Shown here: piece after piece, positions 37,001 through 49,000 of the stretch | How positions within the stretch are numbered: position 1 is the stretch's first letter | Layout of the letters: every line of letters starts with the position of its first letter | Assembly: GCF_008831285.2 (NCBI RefSeq) | Contig: NC_045148.1 | Span: 14,114,802 to 14,178,801 of the forward strand | Source of the DNA: Nymphaea colorata | Taxonomy: Eukaryota > Streptophyta > Magnoliopsida > Nymphaeales > Nymphaeaceae | Length of the DNA: 64,000 nt | Direction: 5' to 3' | Translations under genes and position numbers: made by a program | Notes under the pieces: model-generated | The model's input: only the letters and a program-made list of their open reading frames with translations | Database searches by the model: none | What the model was told of the DNA's origin: nothing

Positions 37001-39045
37001 GCTTAGCACTTACCAAATGTTCCATCAGCGCGATTGATCCGTGGACAAAATTTTTGCAAGTGATGAACTACAGGAGCAAGATAGACAATTGTCTTGCCCG
37101 TTCCTGTAGCCGCATTAACGAGTCTATGTTGCAAGTTAAAAGAATGACAATAAAAAAGAGTTGAACAGGAATTGAAAAGTAAAAAGGAATGGAGCTAGTT
37201 AGTTTGTGAAATAAAGCATGTTAAGCACACATAAATTGGCAATTCCACAAGGGTCAGCAAAACCCCCTACACCATTTTGAAAGAAACAGATATGGAGTAG
37301 TCGAGTAGGAATGGAGCTTAGGTGAAACAAAGAAGGATACACATGACGTCCTGACATAACCACAGGAATTGCTTGACCCTGAATAATGGTCGGAACTTTA
37401 AAGCCCATCCGATCTGTTAAACATCACTTTAACAATGAGATTCATGTCACTTCATTAAATAAGAACGATCCAAACAAGATATAATTTATAATGGACCACG
37501 AATTCATGATTCATAAAACATCAAATTATGATAGAAAACCATATAATCTTTTTCAACTTAAGAGATGATAATGACTTCTATAAACAATCTGAAACATTGC
37601 ATCACAGGATTAGTCAAACAACGAGTGGCAGGTGTAGTAGTTTACCTAATTTTAAAATATAAATGTTGATGTGGCCATTTAAAGGAAGAGGACTCAAGGA
37701 GTGTAAGTTATTCATGTAATATAAATGAACCAAAACTGACTCTCTGATGAATATTTATATTGTTTTATACACCCACCATTCTGTTTTCTTTTATATACTG
37801 CATTGATAAACATCCAACTCCTTTTCTTTCAACATTAACAAACAAACACTTGATACAAGGATTCCAAAAATCTTAATCTTAAAAGAAGCTCTTGCAACAA
37901 CGACTTCAAACTCTCTTAACTTACTTGCAAGTTACAAGCCCTTTAATTTTTTTAAGGTGATGAAGCCATATATCATGTTTTTATTCTTCAAATATCTCAG
38001 TCAGCAGCTCAGGTTTATATTCTATAGCTAGGCCAGGTACCAGACTGGCTGCCAAATACCCGGCCCATAATGGGCTGGGCACAGGCTGCAAGCCTGCAAG
38101 TACGGTTCAAGGGTTGGCCTGTAAAAAAATTTGCATCAACCGGCTTTTCTTGGGCCGGGTACCAGTGATCTGACCCACCCTGACGTGTCGCAACTTGCGA
38201 AAGTGGAAAACTCCGCCTGCCTCTCACTCTCGCATTCTCTCTTCCTGTCTCTCACATTCATGCTCCATTAGACTTCGACGTGCATCTCATTGGTGATCAG
38301 CACCTCGTCGACATCCGGATCCCTAGATACATCTCTCTCCCCCTCTGTCTCCCCTTCTTTCGACGATGCACAGAAACCCCCGAAGAGACGAGGAGTTTCT
38401 AAAGCCAGGGGTCTGCTGTCAGACAGAACCCTCGGCGACACGGGGGTTCCCATTTGACAAAAATCCCCTATCAAATGGAACCCTCAACGCTGCTAGAGGT
38501 TCATACCCAGCGTTGTCAGGGAAGGAATGCATGGCGTCGCCGGGCCACCTTTTCGAATGAAAAAACCCTGGTCTTGCTGAAAAATCTAGCGAATCTACGT
38601 AAATCTGATACATAAATGAATACGAACACTGACAGAGTTTCAAATTTTTATGAACCCATTCATAATTCTCTTCCAAAAAAGGAGAATTTATTTATGAAAG
38701 ATATCAGTTGGATTAGCACCAAAATGTGCAAGTCTTCGCTACCCACCAAATCCAAATCACCGCAATTGCGCCCTCGATCAACAAAAACTATCATATTCAC
38801 TATATGGACAGAAACAAAAGCTCGCACATCGGAACAGATAAATACATAATTCATTCACGACGGAAGGAAAGAAGGAGGCAACCTCGGAGTTGATCACAAA
38901 CCGAAGTGTGGAGGCCAAGGTCTTCGAAGGAGCACGAAGCAAAGAGGTTAACGTTCGCATTAAGGCTTCCTTCCCGTTCATGGAGTTTGTTCTTCTCTTG
39001 CTCATTCTTCTTGTTCTTCTGCTGCTTCTCCCCCTCTTCTCCCAT
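24829..39045 (-). CDS. RH17: DEAD-box ATP-dependent RNA helicase, RH17 type (DDX31 family), intact
   Basis: Ten exons: 38883-39045, 37341-37413, 37014-37123, 36029-36172, 30595-30703, 28655-29019, 28483-28556, 26210-26511, 25819-26062, 24829-25077. They join in phase to 610 codons, close to the plant RH17 length. Q motif with Q66; Walker A ATGTGKT (84-90); PTREL; TPGR; DEAD (196-199); SAT (247-249); motif [12 protein letters not shown]; motif [10 protein letters not shown] (446-453). The C terminus is the DUF4217-type region followed by a Lys/Arg-rich tail. Relatives act in nucleolar ribosome biogenesis. Exon 4 uses an AG a few bases inside the first candidate acceptor to keep frame. Introns 4 and 5 hold copia element 2 and a hAT-like element. 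An in-frame upstream ATG at 39123 is an alternative start. Confidence 0.94.
27896..28259. mobile_element. Short TIR element (MITE), copy in intact helicase intron
   Basis: TIRs CTATGTCACAAGGGTGC and GCACCCATGTGACTTA. The flanking 9 bp GCTACTCAC is repeated exactly at 27887-27895 and 28260-28268. It contains a long (AT)n at 28026-28072 that is absent from the duplicate at 7385-7800. No coding capacity; the TSD length suggests Mutator-like. Confidence 0.72.
28026..28083. repeat. (AT)n(AG)n microsatellite
   Basis: About 22 AT units followed by AG units inside the short TIR element. The duplicate carries only a few AT units, so expansion followed duplication. Confidence 0.92.
29232..30398. mobile_element. 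Non-autonomous hAT-like DNA transposon
   Basis: Starts TAGGGCTGCGCAACGAGTCG and ends CGACTCGGC...GCAGCCCTA, an imperfect terminal inverted repeat. Flanks GCCACAAG (29224-29231) and GCAACAAG (30399-30406) form an 8-bp target duplication with one mismatch, the hAT signature. Subterminal regions are rich in repeated GAGTCGAGCTCGAG. It is 1167 bp and no transposase frame is present. It lies in helicase intron 5. Confidence 0.85.
30888..31143 (+). repeat. 5' LTR of copia element 2
   Basis: 256 bp, apparently identical to the 3' LTR at 35494-35749. Both would encode the same spurious short frame starting [12 protein letters not shown]. Confidence 0.95.
31144..31156 (+). other. Primer-binding site of copia element 2
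   Basis: TGGTATCAGAGCC immediately after the 5' LTR, matching initiator tRNA-Met. It is the same primer as element 1, although the LTRs of the two elements are unrelated. Confidence 0.92.
31157..31858 (+). other. Leader of copia element 2 with GCC/GCT repeats, in place of gag
   Basis: Contains imperfect GCC triplet repeats (about 31215-31390). They give long Ala or Pro runs in forward frames and Ala or Gly runs in reverse frames; none is a known domain. No UBN2-type gag sequence or zinc knuckle is present in any forward frame. Confidence 0.8.
31859..33385 (+). pseudogene. Protease-integrase part of copia element 2 pol
   Basis: The retroviral-type protease begins at [13 protein letters not shown] (about 32212). 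Integrase follows with the HHCC region ([20 protein letters not shown]) and the DDE residues in SDVWGP, SDNAREY and NGVAERKNR. The frame ends with TAG at 33383-33385, just after a run of six T; the rest of pol continues in another frame. Codons before about 32165 have no recognisable domain. Confidence 0.9.
33386..35499 (+). CDS. RT-RNase H part of copia element 2 pol
   Basis: Open from the shift at 33385 to TGA at 35497-35499, which overlaps the first bases of the 3' LTR. RT contains the [10 protein letters not shown] segment, [10 protein letters not shown] and the YVDD box (about 34526). RNase H has [16 protein letters not shown] and DNKSAI. Apart from the frame break upstream I see no stop or shift. 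Confidence 0.92.
35494..35749 (+). repeat. 3' LTR of copia element 2
   Basis: Preceded by the polypurine tract TTGAGGGGGAG (35483-35493) and followed by target duplication GTTGG. Confidence 0.95.
37414..38882 (-). other. First intron of the helicase gene
   Basis: 1.47 kb between the exons ending in CDQLR and starting DRMGF. It holds a GC-rich stretch (38030-38560) unlike the AT-rich rest. No domain or repeat end was recognised there. Confidence 0.6.
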
Positions 39046-39888
39046 GGCAGCCTTTTTCCCTCGTTCGATTTTGCTAGGGCTTTTCCCGCCGCGCTGAAGA
39101 CTACAAATGAAGCCCACGAACACTTGAAGGCTTGGATCGGGCCAAAAGGCGGGAGTTCGATCCGGAACCGCACCGGTCGTGTGGTATACATAAGGATTGA
39201 TACAAATCTGGATCGAATCGAAGAAAACCGCATGCTAGAACCGGGTCCAACTAGATACACGGGTAGATCCAATGGTGGAGACTAAAAGACGAAAGTACCC
39301 TAAACCAAAGAAAAAGGAAAACAAGAAAAAGGAAATTACAAGTCTCCGAAAGGAGGAAAAGTAGCAGTTATTTCTTTATCATGAAAACAAAAACTTGCGA
39401 CTAACAAATTTAACTCATAAAATCGGGTCGGTTAAATAAATGAATTTTAACAATAAATTGGGAATTTGAATTTTAATAAAATATTTAAATCTCGTATCTA
39501 TAATATGGGAAGAACCAGGGACCAGGTTTTGAAAAACAAAATTTTGTACATTAAAATTATTTGTGAGTTGGACAATCAAATAATATCGGCATATTTCGAG
39601 GTAGAGAGAGAAAAAGAAGAGGGCAGGTGGAGGGAGGGAGATTAGGATAGGGCATTCTCTGTGCTGATTGGCCGCCGCTAACGACCTTCCGGAAGGGGCA
39701 GACGGCCCCAGGTCCGAACCACTCTCGTCCACCTTCCATTCAAAATAAAATTAAAAAGAAATTAAAAAAATTGGAAGAAACGAAAAAGGAAGGACCAGTG
39801 TGAAAGAAGGACGACCAGGAGCCGCGCAAATTCCTGGTTCCCTTCGGCCAATCGAAAGAGATAGAGAGAGCTTCTCGTTCGTTTAGCC
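39046..39888. other. Divergent intergenic region, helicase / DUF1118
   Basis: 843 bp between two start codons pointing away from each other. It must contain both promoters. No other gene is seen. Confidence 0.6.
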
Positions 39889-40695
39889 ATGGCGGTCTCC
39901 ATCCCGTCCTTCTCCTCGAAGTTTCTCTCTGAGAAAAAGCCCTCGCGCTCCTCTCCTGATCTCCTCTCTCGCAGGCGAAGCCCGTCGAGAGTCGTCGCCA
40001 TGGCCCCTAAGAAGAAGGTGAGCGATGACTTTCTCAGTTCCTCTCCCGCTGATTTTTCCTTTTTTTTTTTGCCCCGAATTATGAGATGTAATCATCCGCC
40101 GATGGAGAAGGAGACGGAGAAGGAAGGCTAAACTATTTTTTACCATTTCCTTCCTCGTTGCTGGCAGGTGAACAGATACGATCCTGATTGGGAGAAGCAG
40201 TGGTACGGGGCGGGGATCTTCGCGGAGGGGAGCGAGGAGATGGAGGTGGACGTGGTTAAGAAAATCGAAAAGGGGAAGGTGCTCAGTGGCGTTGAAAAGG
40301 CAGGGCTCCTATCCAAGGCGGAGGACCTCGGCCTCACCCTCTCCTCCATCGAGAAGCTCGGGTTCCTCTCCAAGGCAGAGGAGCTCGGCCTGCTCGGCCT
40401 CGTCGAGAGGGCCGCCGCCTTCTCCCCTGCCGCCCTCGCTTCCGTTTCACTCCCTCTCGCCGTTCTCGCCGTCGCTTGTCTCGTCGCCATCCCCGATGAC
40501 TCCTTCGCCCTCGTCGCCTCCAGACAACGCTCGCGGCCCTGCTGGGCGCCGGCGCCGCCGGCTTGTTCGTCGGGTCGGTTGTGCTCGGTGGCCTTCAGGA
40601 GTCGGATTAGCCGACCCGGCGTTGGAAGGGTGAGGCAATGGGAAAGTCCACGACTCCACATGGATGGTGTTGCCGACTCGAGACGGCACGGCTGA
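39889..40695 (+). CDS. Plastid DUF1118 (RIQ-like) protein, 3' part frameshifted
   Basis: Exons 39889-40017 and 40168-40695 (GT-AG). The N terminus is Ser/Arg-rich, like a chloroplast transit peptide. The mature part begins KKKVNRYDPDWEKQWYG and has the repeated helical VEKAGLLSKAEDLG / IEKLGFLSKAEELG segments. One hydrophobic stretch (ASVSLPLAVLAVACLVAIPDD) is followed by a break. The family is a thylakoid protein affecting grana stacking and non-photochemical quenching. From about 40515 the expected last membrane segment, ending GGLQESD and TAG at 40608-40610, is encoded one frame over. The annotated frame instead ends at 40695 with an unrelated basic tail. This is either a real mutation or a one-base sequence error (a C missing in GCCTCCAG). 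Confidence 0.85.
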
Positions 40696-40699
40696 TAAG

Positions 40700-42002
40700 G
40701 GTCGTGTCTTTCGTTGAGAAGTCCGGCTCCGTGTCGAGAACCCGTTACGGTGGGAGGTGAAAGTTTGTACATTTTACAAGGACTGAATTGTTTAATTAGA
40801 AACGAAGGACTAAGGAGACGAAAAAAATCGGGTGCTTTCTTGCAGTAAATTCTCTCTTTGCCCAATTTCAGGTGAATGTCGGCGTAAGGTTAGGACCCTC
40901 GGGTATGGTATGAATAGTTTGGATATTCGTTTGCCAACAATCCAAGCCCCACAAGGATTAGTTTGCCTTCGTCAAAGGAATTTGATTCCAATTAACAATT
41001 GCACTCAGATTTTGTTCAAGTGCTTTCAGTATGAAACTGGTTGTTTTCTAGTTCCAACATACAGCTGAACTGATCGTAGAGTAGCTAATTACATCTAGAA
41101 ATAGATTTTCTACCCATTAGATTAGTTTCTCATAATTGGATCGGATGGTTCAAATTTTAAGATTGATCTGTAGAACATCACCCCAAGAAATTGCTGGAGC
41201 AAGCCCTAAATTCATCCGAGTTGATAGTTGCATGTAAGACCGCATTTAGTTGTATAAAGTGTAGCCTAGTCAGAACTCAACTCTCGAGGATCAACTCTGG
41301 CTGGAAGGATTAATCGCTCGATTTAGTTTCTCTTTTCCTCCTCAAACATACCAGCAGTTCACTGCTTGATTAATATCCGTGGCTTCTGTCAGTGTGAAAA
41401 GAGAAAAATATGCATTTTCAGTTTTCACTTGAGAAAGGACTAGTCTAGCCTAAGTAACTAAGGCATCGGTTTATTAAAATCCCGGGTGTATGCAAGACCA
41501 GGAACTACGTCTCCTTTTAGTGGCGAACTTGCTGAAACAAATAAGTGTCTCAGGAAATTTCACTAATTGGCGTCAACATTTTTGTGGTACTTTGGTCACT
41601 GCAATGCTCAAGACTTGTACCTTGGCTACAAGCCAGGCTGAATCCAAACTTGTCAAAGATCACACGTAATCCAATTGCTTCTACAAAAAGAAGCTAAAGC
41701 CTAACTGAGTCTTAATCCCAATCAAGGTACCAGCATAACGATCCGACGTTAAGGGACCATAGTTGATTCGTTAAAACACATTAAACATCAACTCAACAAA
41801 GAAAGAACCATCAAGAATGCGTTAACTTCACTGTCTTGAAGCAAGAGTTCATCCCAGTGATTCTCTGTTTACGACCAGATGTCAATCACAGCCATAATAT
41901 TTTCTTGCATACGCATGCCAAGCATTTGTTGCAGCAAAATTCATCCACCTCTTCGCAAAGTTTCAGTGGCCAACTGCTATGCTTCTACGAAAACTTAATG
42001 GT
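40700..42002. other. Intergenic region, DUF1118 / proteasome beta-5
   Basis: Convergent 3' flanks. Only short unrelated frames; nothing recognised. Confidence 0.6.
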
Positions 42003-42982
42003 TTAAGCTGCTGCAGCTTCTGTCATTTCCTCTTCTTGAACAACCGGGTAGTATTTGTAATGAAGATCACCTACGTCATCTCCTGAGAGCTTCCTCCAGC
42101 CGTCGCGCCCAACGTAATAAACTGAAAGGAAGAATGGTAAAAAGGAAATTAAGCAGCCAAAGTAACATTGGGTAACTGAGACCATAAACCATTCGTGCTC
42201 TCTAGAAATTTTGGCTATATACATGCAAGATATCCCTTCTAATAAAACAGAGCACAAAATGAACATGGAACTCAACATTATGAATTTTCAACTAACATAA
42301 AATCAATTAGAAGGCCCGTCTCTTTTATCCCCTAGTGATCAAAATGCATGCGAAACCGTGGCAGCACAAAATGGCGCTAGCATCAAGAGGTTAATATTCT
42401 TTTATAGAAGACTGAGACTGTCTTAGAAAGCCAACGACCAATAAATTCGGAAACTAGAAACCCATCCCACGCCAGCTGTTTATTTTGGCTTATTACAAAA
42501 TCCTTTTACCAAAAAGTTCAAGTGATACAACAGAAGAAGCTTTAAACGGAGAAAATATGAAACCAAGTACTCGATTAAGATTATCTACATCCATCCACTT
42601 GGGGTAACCACTACCCTTTTCAGGAACAATAACCAATATCTTCAACATTTAGATAATACCTCGAAAATTTGCATTTTTATAAAAACTGGTATATGAAAAA
42701 TGTGACGATAATATCTTAATACGTTGGTGACGTTTTTGCAAAATTTCCAGGAAATATATTCTTTGATACATTTTATGCGCTGCTTTCTATTTTCTCTTAT
42801 TACACTCAGAAAATTTTTACGAGCTTTCTAAATATTTTTTGCAACAAAAATTGCTAAAAAAAAATTGTCCTGTTTTTCTTCTTGCTCTTCATATTTCTCA
42901 AAGCACAGCTCCTGAGATATTCTCAAAATCTTTGAAAAAAAAAACTCATCCTCAAGGAATTGTTCATTACAAACACCCCAAC

Positions 42983-43033
<51 letters not shown>

Positions 43034-46000
43034 AACCGCTAGCAACCCCTCCACTAGCACCATCTCGGAATGTTGCATGATAAATTGCCCGGCGTGCAAG
43101 TTCAGCAGCCTCCTCAATTGATAAATCCCAACGATAACTGGCAGATGATACCAAGAAATTAGCATGAGCACAAAAGCTTGCTTCTCTGTTCACAATAGCA
43201 GGAAAGTCTACTCACCCACTGTCCAAAACACCATATGCATATGGTGAACCTGATCCAACTGAGAAACGTGTCCCTTTAAGTCTTCCACCTTCGCTATCAA
43301 CATAATATAAACCAGGGCCCTGAAATGCATATGACAAATACATAAATTGATATATAGCATACTAAAATATAGATCTACATACCCAAAAAAAAAAGGCAAG
43401 TCAAAATACCGCTTCATCCCATCCAGCAATCATTGTACCAACGGACAGGCCCATTCCACGATAAGAATAAAGAATATTTGCAAGCAATTTAGAAGCGCCA
43501 GTAACTGAAATCCTCCGCTTGTTTGCCAGCTCATGCAAACGGCACTGAAAATGAATGGAAAATGACAAATAGTAAAAGAAGCAGAGACATTGTGGTATTG
43601 TCGTAGCTCAGCAAATACCAGTAAAAAAACTAGCACCCATAAACCACGGCATGTGATAGATAAAGCTAACCTTGATGCCCAAATTCCTGTGCCAAAATTG
43701 GCAATCAGCTGCTCCACCAGCCATTGTGCCAAGCATATATGGATTGATCTCAATGATTTTCTTGACAGATTGTGAAGCTGAAATGAGCAGAAGAAAATAT
43801 TGGACATGACGAGATCCAAACAAGTCTAACTACATGGATGATGGTAAAAGAACATGATGGATGCGAACTGTACAGTGTACATGCAACACTAAAATTATGA
43901 AGGAAGCTGTTTTTAGAGCATGACAATCCACCTTCCTCAAAGAATTCATGAAGCAGCATCTCACTATGCTTTCCCCAAACAAAATCCAAGAAACAAGTAT
44001 ACTAATATATGAAATAATATCCCCGCCATACATCTCCTAAAAAAAATGAGCAGCCCATGTAAAATCACACTTTTACAAGGCAGCAGCACCTTCGACGATA
44101 TACAAACCATGTATTTACAGTCATATCTTTCAGTATATCTTTCACTCGTGGCAAAAGAATGAGAAGCAGCAGCTTAAACACCACTGACTACCCCCACGCA
44201 GCAAGCTTTTTGGGAAAAGGAGAAATGAATCTTTGTCTATTTATTTAACAATATTTGTAAGTCAGATATTTTGATCTACATATAGAAAAGAACAGATACT
44301 TATTCAATTAGATTTTTGGATATAGAGATCACAACTATTAAATTAGTTTTCATACAAAATACCTGCACATATAAGTTTCAGGGGACACAGTGCACTTGAG
44401 TACACAACATTTTTTTGTCCATCTACCTAACATAATTAGGTGGTAAACTATACAATGATTATCGATGCACTTTCCTTTTTCACAGGAAAGTAAAGGGATA
44501 TTCCTCATGGGGTTTGCACAAAGATGGTGAGACCCTTACTACAATAGCATAACCAGATGTTCCAGATGACTTGCAATGACCTACACCTGTTAAAAGAAAC
44601 ATTAGGTTTATTATTGCCATAATATGAATATTTTAATCTGTATCTACAAATACACCCTACAGACAGACAAACAGGCAATCACTCTTGTTTTAGAAATTTC
44701 TGTGTTGTGTTTTTCACCTGTAAGTATGTGACAAATGACTGCTTGCTCAAGCTCAAAGATAGGCCTGAGCTTGAGTCAAAATCTTACACTTTGTTAAACT
44801 GACAAACAAAGCAAACCAATCTACATTTACTTAGTTACCAATTTGTCTAGTTATTCTTGCAGTAAGCATGTGCAATTCCCAAGACTATATCATCTACAAT
44901 TTTCAAGTGCCAAAATGGTCAACTTTATACTTACGAAAACCATATGCAGTAAGAGATGTTCAGGAAGGAGCACAGATCTATTTAGGATATCCAGACCAAA
45001 TTTTCAGCTCCCAATAACTTGTTATTCAGCACTTCTGATACCTACTTGAAGATCCACAAGATGTTATCCGATATTATAATTTATATCTTTTTTGCTTTTT
45101 TTTTTTCAAACTTCATCATGTAATAAGAAAACTGTGGGTGCTCAATGAAGATCATTCCTACACAGCCCAACACAATAGAGGTTCATGTTTCAGATCTGGC
45201 TCAATAAATAACATTATCCACACCTTTCTGGTTGACCTTATGGAAGAGCTAGATAAAGGCTAAATACCAGGCTATCCAACTATCAGCACGTTGAATATTT
45301 TTGTCTAGTTTACTGTTGGTCAAAAACACATTTAGCTTCATCAACTGCTACCAACGGTTATTAACGTTTGCCAACCACGTACTTGCTAGGTTGTCAACTA
45401 CGCCCAGAGAAAAACATTAAAGGCATAAGCAACACACGGTTTTGCAGGCCCTCTTTGGCTTGCTTACGTCATCTTTTTGTTTTTGGTTACAACATCCAAA
45501 AAGCATCTTCAGTAAAAGGAGCCCCAAAACCAAACATGATTATTGATATATTCTTGTTGAAATACAACAGCAATTATTTCATATTACATGAGCTATTTTA
45601 TTAGATTGATCAGATGTTCAATGTCCCCATATGATGAAGGAACTTCACTTGAAATTGGTTCCCCCTATCACGTCTTAAGTCTTAAGGAACTTCACTTGAA
45701 ATTGGTTCCCCCTATCACGTCTTAAGTCTTAAGGAACTTCACTTGAAATTGGTTCCCATTATAGCCACAGATTCTTATGGAACTTCCCTTGAAATTGGTT
45801 CCTATCATAGAAAAAAAAAACACGTTTTCTTTTAAAAAAGCAGAAAAAACCTGATCAATAAAATTGCTTTTTAAAACTAAAAAGAACGAGTTTTTTTTTT
45901 TGAAAAAAAACTTTGAAAACGAAAAAAATGCATTTTTAATGCTTTTTCGTGTGTTTTCCTTTTTTTCGTTTTTTCATTTTTTAACGCCAAAAAGTTTTTT

Positions 46001-49000
46001 TCATGTTCTATTTTTTATTTATTGCAAATCTACTTATTTTTTGATGTTTGTATTATTATTAGTTTCTCACTTATTTGATTTTCCCCTCATTTTTAGTTTT
46101 TTTTTTTTAATTTTTAAAAATTTACTATATCTTTCCCTTTTTTCAAGGTCGCCGTATTAAACCCAAGAAAAATTCCTCCGTTTAAAACTCTGAAACGTTA
46201 TTGTGACTATGGTTCCTTCACAATCACACACATTTTTAATGTTTTTTCTTGTGTTTTCCTTTTTTTCGTTTTTTCATTTTTTAACGCCAAAAAGTTTTTT
46301 TTTCATGCTCTATTTTTTATTTATTGCAAATCTTCTTATTTTTTTATGTTTGTATTATTATTAGTTTCTCACTTATTTGATTTTTCCTCATTTTTAGTTT
46401 TTGTTTAATTTTTAAAAATTTACTATATTTTTCCCTTTTTTTCAAGGTCACCGTATTATACCCAAGAAAAACCTCTCTGCTTAAAACTCTGAAACATTAT
46501 TGTGAGTACTTCCTATCACAGGAACACACATTGTCCTAAATCCTAGTCCCAAGGAGTTTTTTCTTGAAAGTTTTCTTAAATCTTTTTGAAATCTCAGAAT
46601 TCCAAGAAATATAGAAAACATATAGGATAATAGAAAATTCATGAAAATACGCGTTATCTACTATTTTCTTACGATGACACTGACAAACACTTAAAATTTA
46701 TTTCTAAAAAGTGCAAAAGAAAGAAAAAATAAAAAGGTACCCATTCCAAATATACTTAAAATTTTTTTCTAAAAAGTGCAAAAGAAAGAAAAAATAAAAA
46801 GGTACCCATTCCAAATATACGCATATTTTAGAAAGAAATGAAAATATTATGAAACCAACGTCATACTATTATAATATTTATTCTGGTGGGATATTTTGAA
46901 ACATAGCAATGCTTTACAAATAAGATTGGCTAGATTCAAAATACAGAAAATTATTGCAATGCATTCAAAATTTCAAGAATATTTGTGGTTAAAGTTACCA
47001 CACCAAGTCAGCACTACAGTAGATATGGCAGGACAGTTCATAGGCAATCAAACCTTTGTCAGACGCAGCTAATAATATGTCCCTAATTCCACCAACATAC
47101 TCTATGATCTTATTCAGTTTCTAGTTGTTGTAATTTCCTATTTCCAGAATCCTAATTGATAAATGAAGTTTACTTTTGACTTGGATTTAATGGGCAATGC
47201 TTATAAATCATGAAAAATTAGGGTTGTTTAGTATTTGCGATTATATAATATTCATAGTTGCATACTTACGGCTTACTAATACGCAGCTCAGTTTTGTCGC
47301 TCCTAAAATTTCAATTGCAATAGTATCTATGCGTCATTACTAGTTTAGATTTTAGAGTAAGAACTCTAACTTAAACATTCGTACACAAATCGCCAGAGCA
47401 TTTTCCCTTTTTTCAGGCAACACAAGATGTCATTCATGTCCTTGTGGTCTAGTCCTATAAATCCTACACACTTTCATATCAAATATGTGATGACTAATAT
47501 CTCATGTTGCTGTAAATTTGAGATAGCATATTGTATTGAACTAACAGCATTATTGTATTTCAGATAGTTCAAATGTGAACTATGTTGCTTCAAATATCAC
47601 CAAATGAGGCATGAAACTACACAAGTTTGAGTTCATAATTCCATCCATAAATACACGTCAGCTACAACTTCATGCCAAAAATTAGTGTGACTTAACCACC
47701 CTAATGACAACCTTAAAGTTATAACCCTTTCACCTGATGCTAGCATAAAATCAAGTCAATTTTCCAATAGTTATGAGTTCTAGACTTGCCACATGTCAGA
47801 AACATGTAATGGAGTGTTGTATTCAACACCACTTAATGGTCTCTCTCCACCTAACCCCAAACCTAATAAAAGAAGTTTAGGGAGCAGCTTCAGGCATGGG
47901 CATTAGAAAAAACACCCAGCCGAATGACACAATTAGGATGGTGACAGGATAACAACGAAGACACCAGGCATAGCATATTAAATGTTGTGTCAAACATGAC
48001 TGACATAAAGTATCACTCTTTTTCTCTCTCAATGATGTCTTATGTGTACAAATGCATATAGAATTCAAGATAAATAATGCAAAGATGAAAGAACAAATTA
48101 AGCAGTAAATACAATTGCTGTATAATCAGCTGCTTAGAAATTTCATATTTTGAATGTGATTTATATCGTATATACTAAATACCAACAAAGTACTGAGGGC
48201 AAGAAATGTTTTTAGGACAAATCAGGACATTATAAGAATGAAAATATGAGCATCAGTTTGCAATTTTCTTCGAACCAATCTATAGATAATTAGACTTTCA
48301 GTAATTACATAGTGATGGAACTTTTGATCTACTTTTCATTTCTCACTACGTAACCTTCTCAATCCCAGTGCAAGCTCAAATGGCTTCTTTATCAATAAAG
48401 ACCCAATTCATTTGCTATTTGGCGGTCTCTTTGAACCATTGACAAACATCATTTAAGTGAAAATTCCAAACTGTGGTTTGGAACCACTTCATAAAGATGG
48501 AATCTAATAGAACATCATTACTACATGTTTGAAGACAGTGTTTAGCAGTACATCCTGTATGCAGATCCTGGAAGGACACACACTGGTAAAAGAACTTGAT
48601 TCTTGCATAAACCTACAGATCAAAGAATGCTTGAGCTTCCTACGCTATTAGTAGCAACTCCATGGTAGGTCAGAAAACAAGTAAAAAGCAGCAAAGTAGG
48701 TACTCTTTTATCACAGGAGAAGCACGAATTATACTAGGCCTGATGAATTGCATGATCACAACCAGATAAGTTAACAAATTTTAACATTGTTAAAATTTAA
48801 CGATGAACATAAAACCACCATGTTCGTTAACAAGAAAGTCGAGATAAGTAGTTGCTATTAATGTAAACAGCTAAAAAGAACAGGAACCTTACATATATAC
48901 GCTCCCATGCTAGCACGAGAATCAGCAGCAACCATAACTCCATCTTTGAATATAAATGCTAGTGTCGTTGTCCCTTTTGCAGGCTTCACCATCTGAACTG

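Larger units (their letters stand above)
43778..48892 (-). other. Large intron 2 of the proteasome beta-5 gene
   Basis: 5.1 kb with no recognisable gene or transposon protein. It contains a cluster of three unrelated local tandem duplications between 45639 and 46820, listed separately. Confidence 0.8.

Noticed and set aside
38030-38560. GC-rich block in helicase intron 1, considered as a transposon or extra exon
   Set aside because: No terminal repeats, no conserved frame, and the helicase reads in phase without it.
40140-40865. 241-codon minus-strand frame
   Set aside because: Antisense of the GC-rich DUF1118 exon; composition artefact.
45864-46160. Phe/Leu-rich 98-codon frame
   Set aside because: Low-complexity T-rich sequence within the 300-bp intron duplication.
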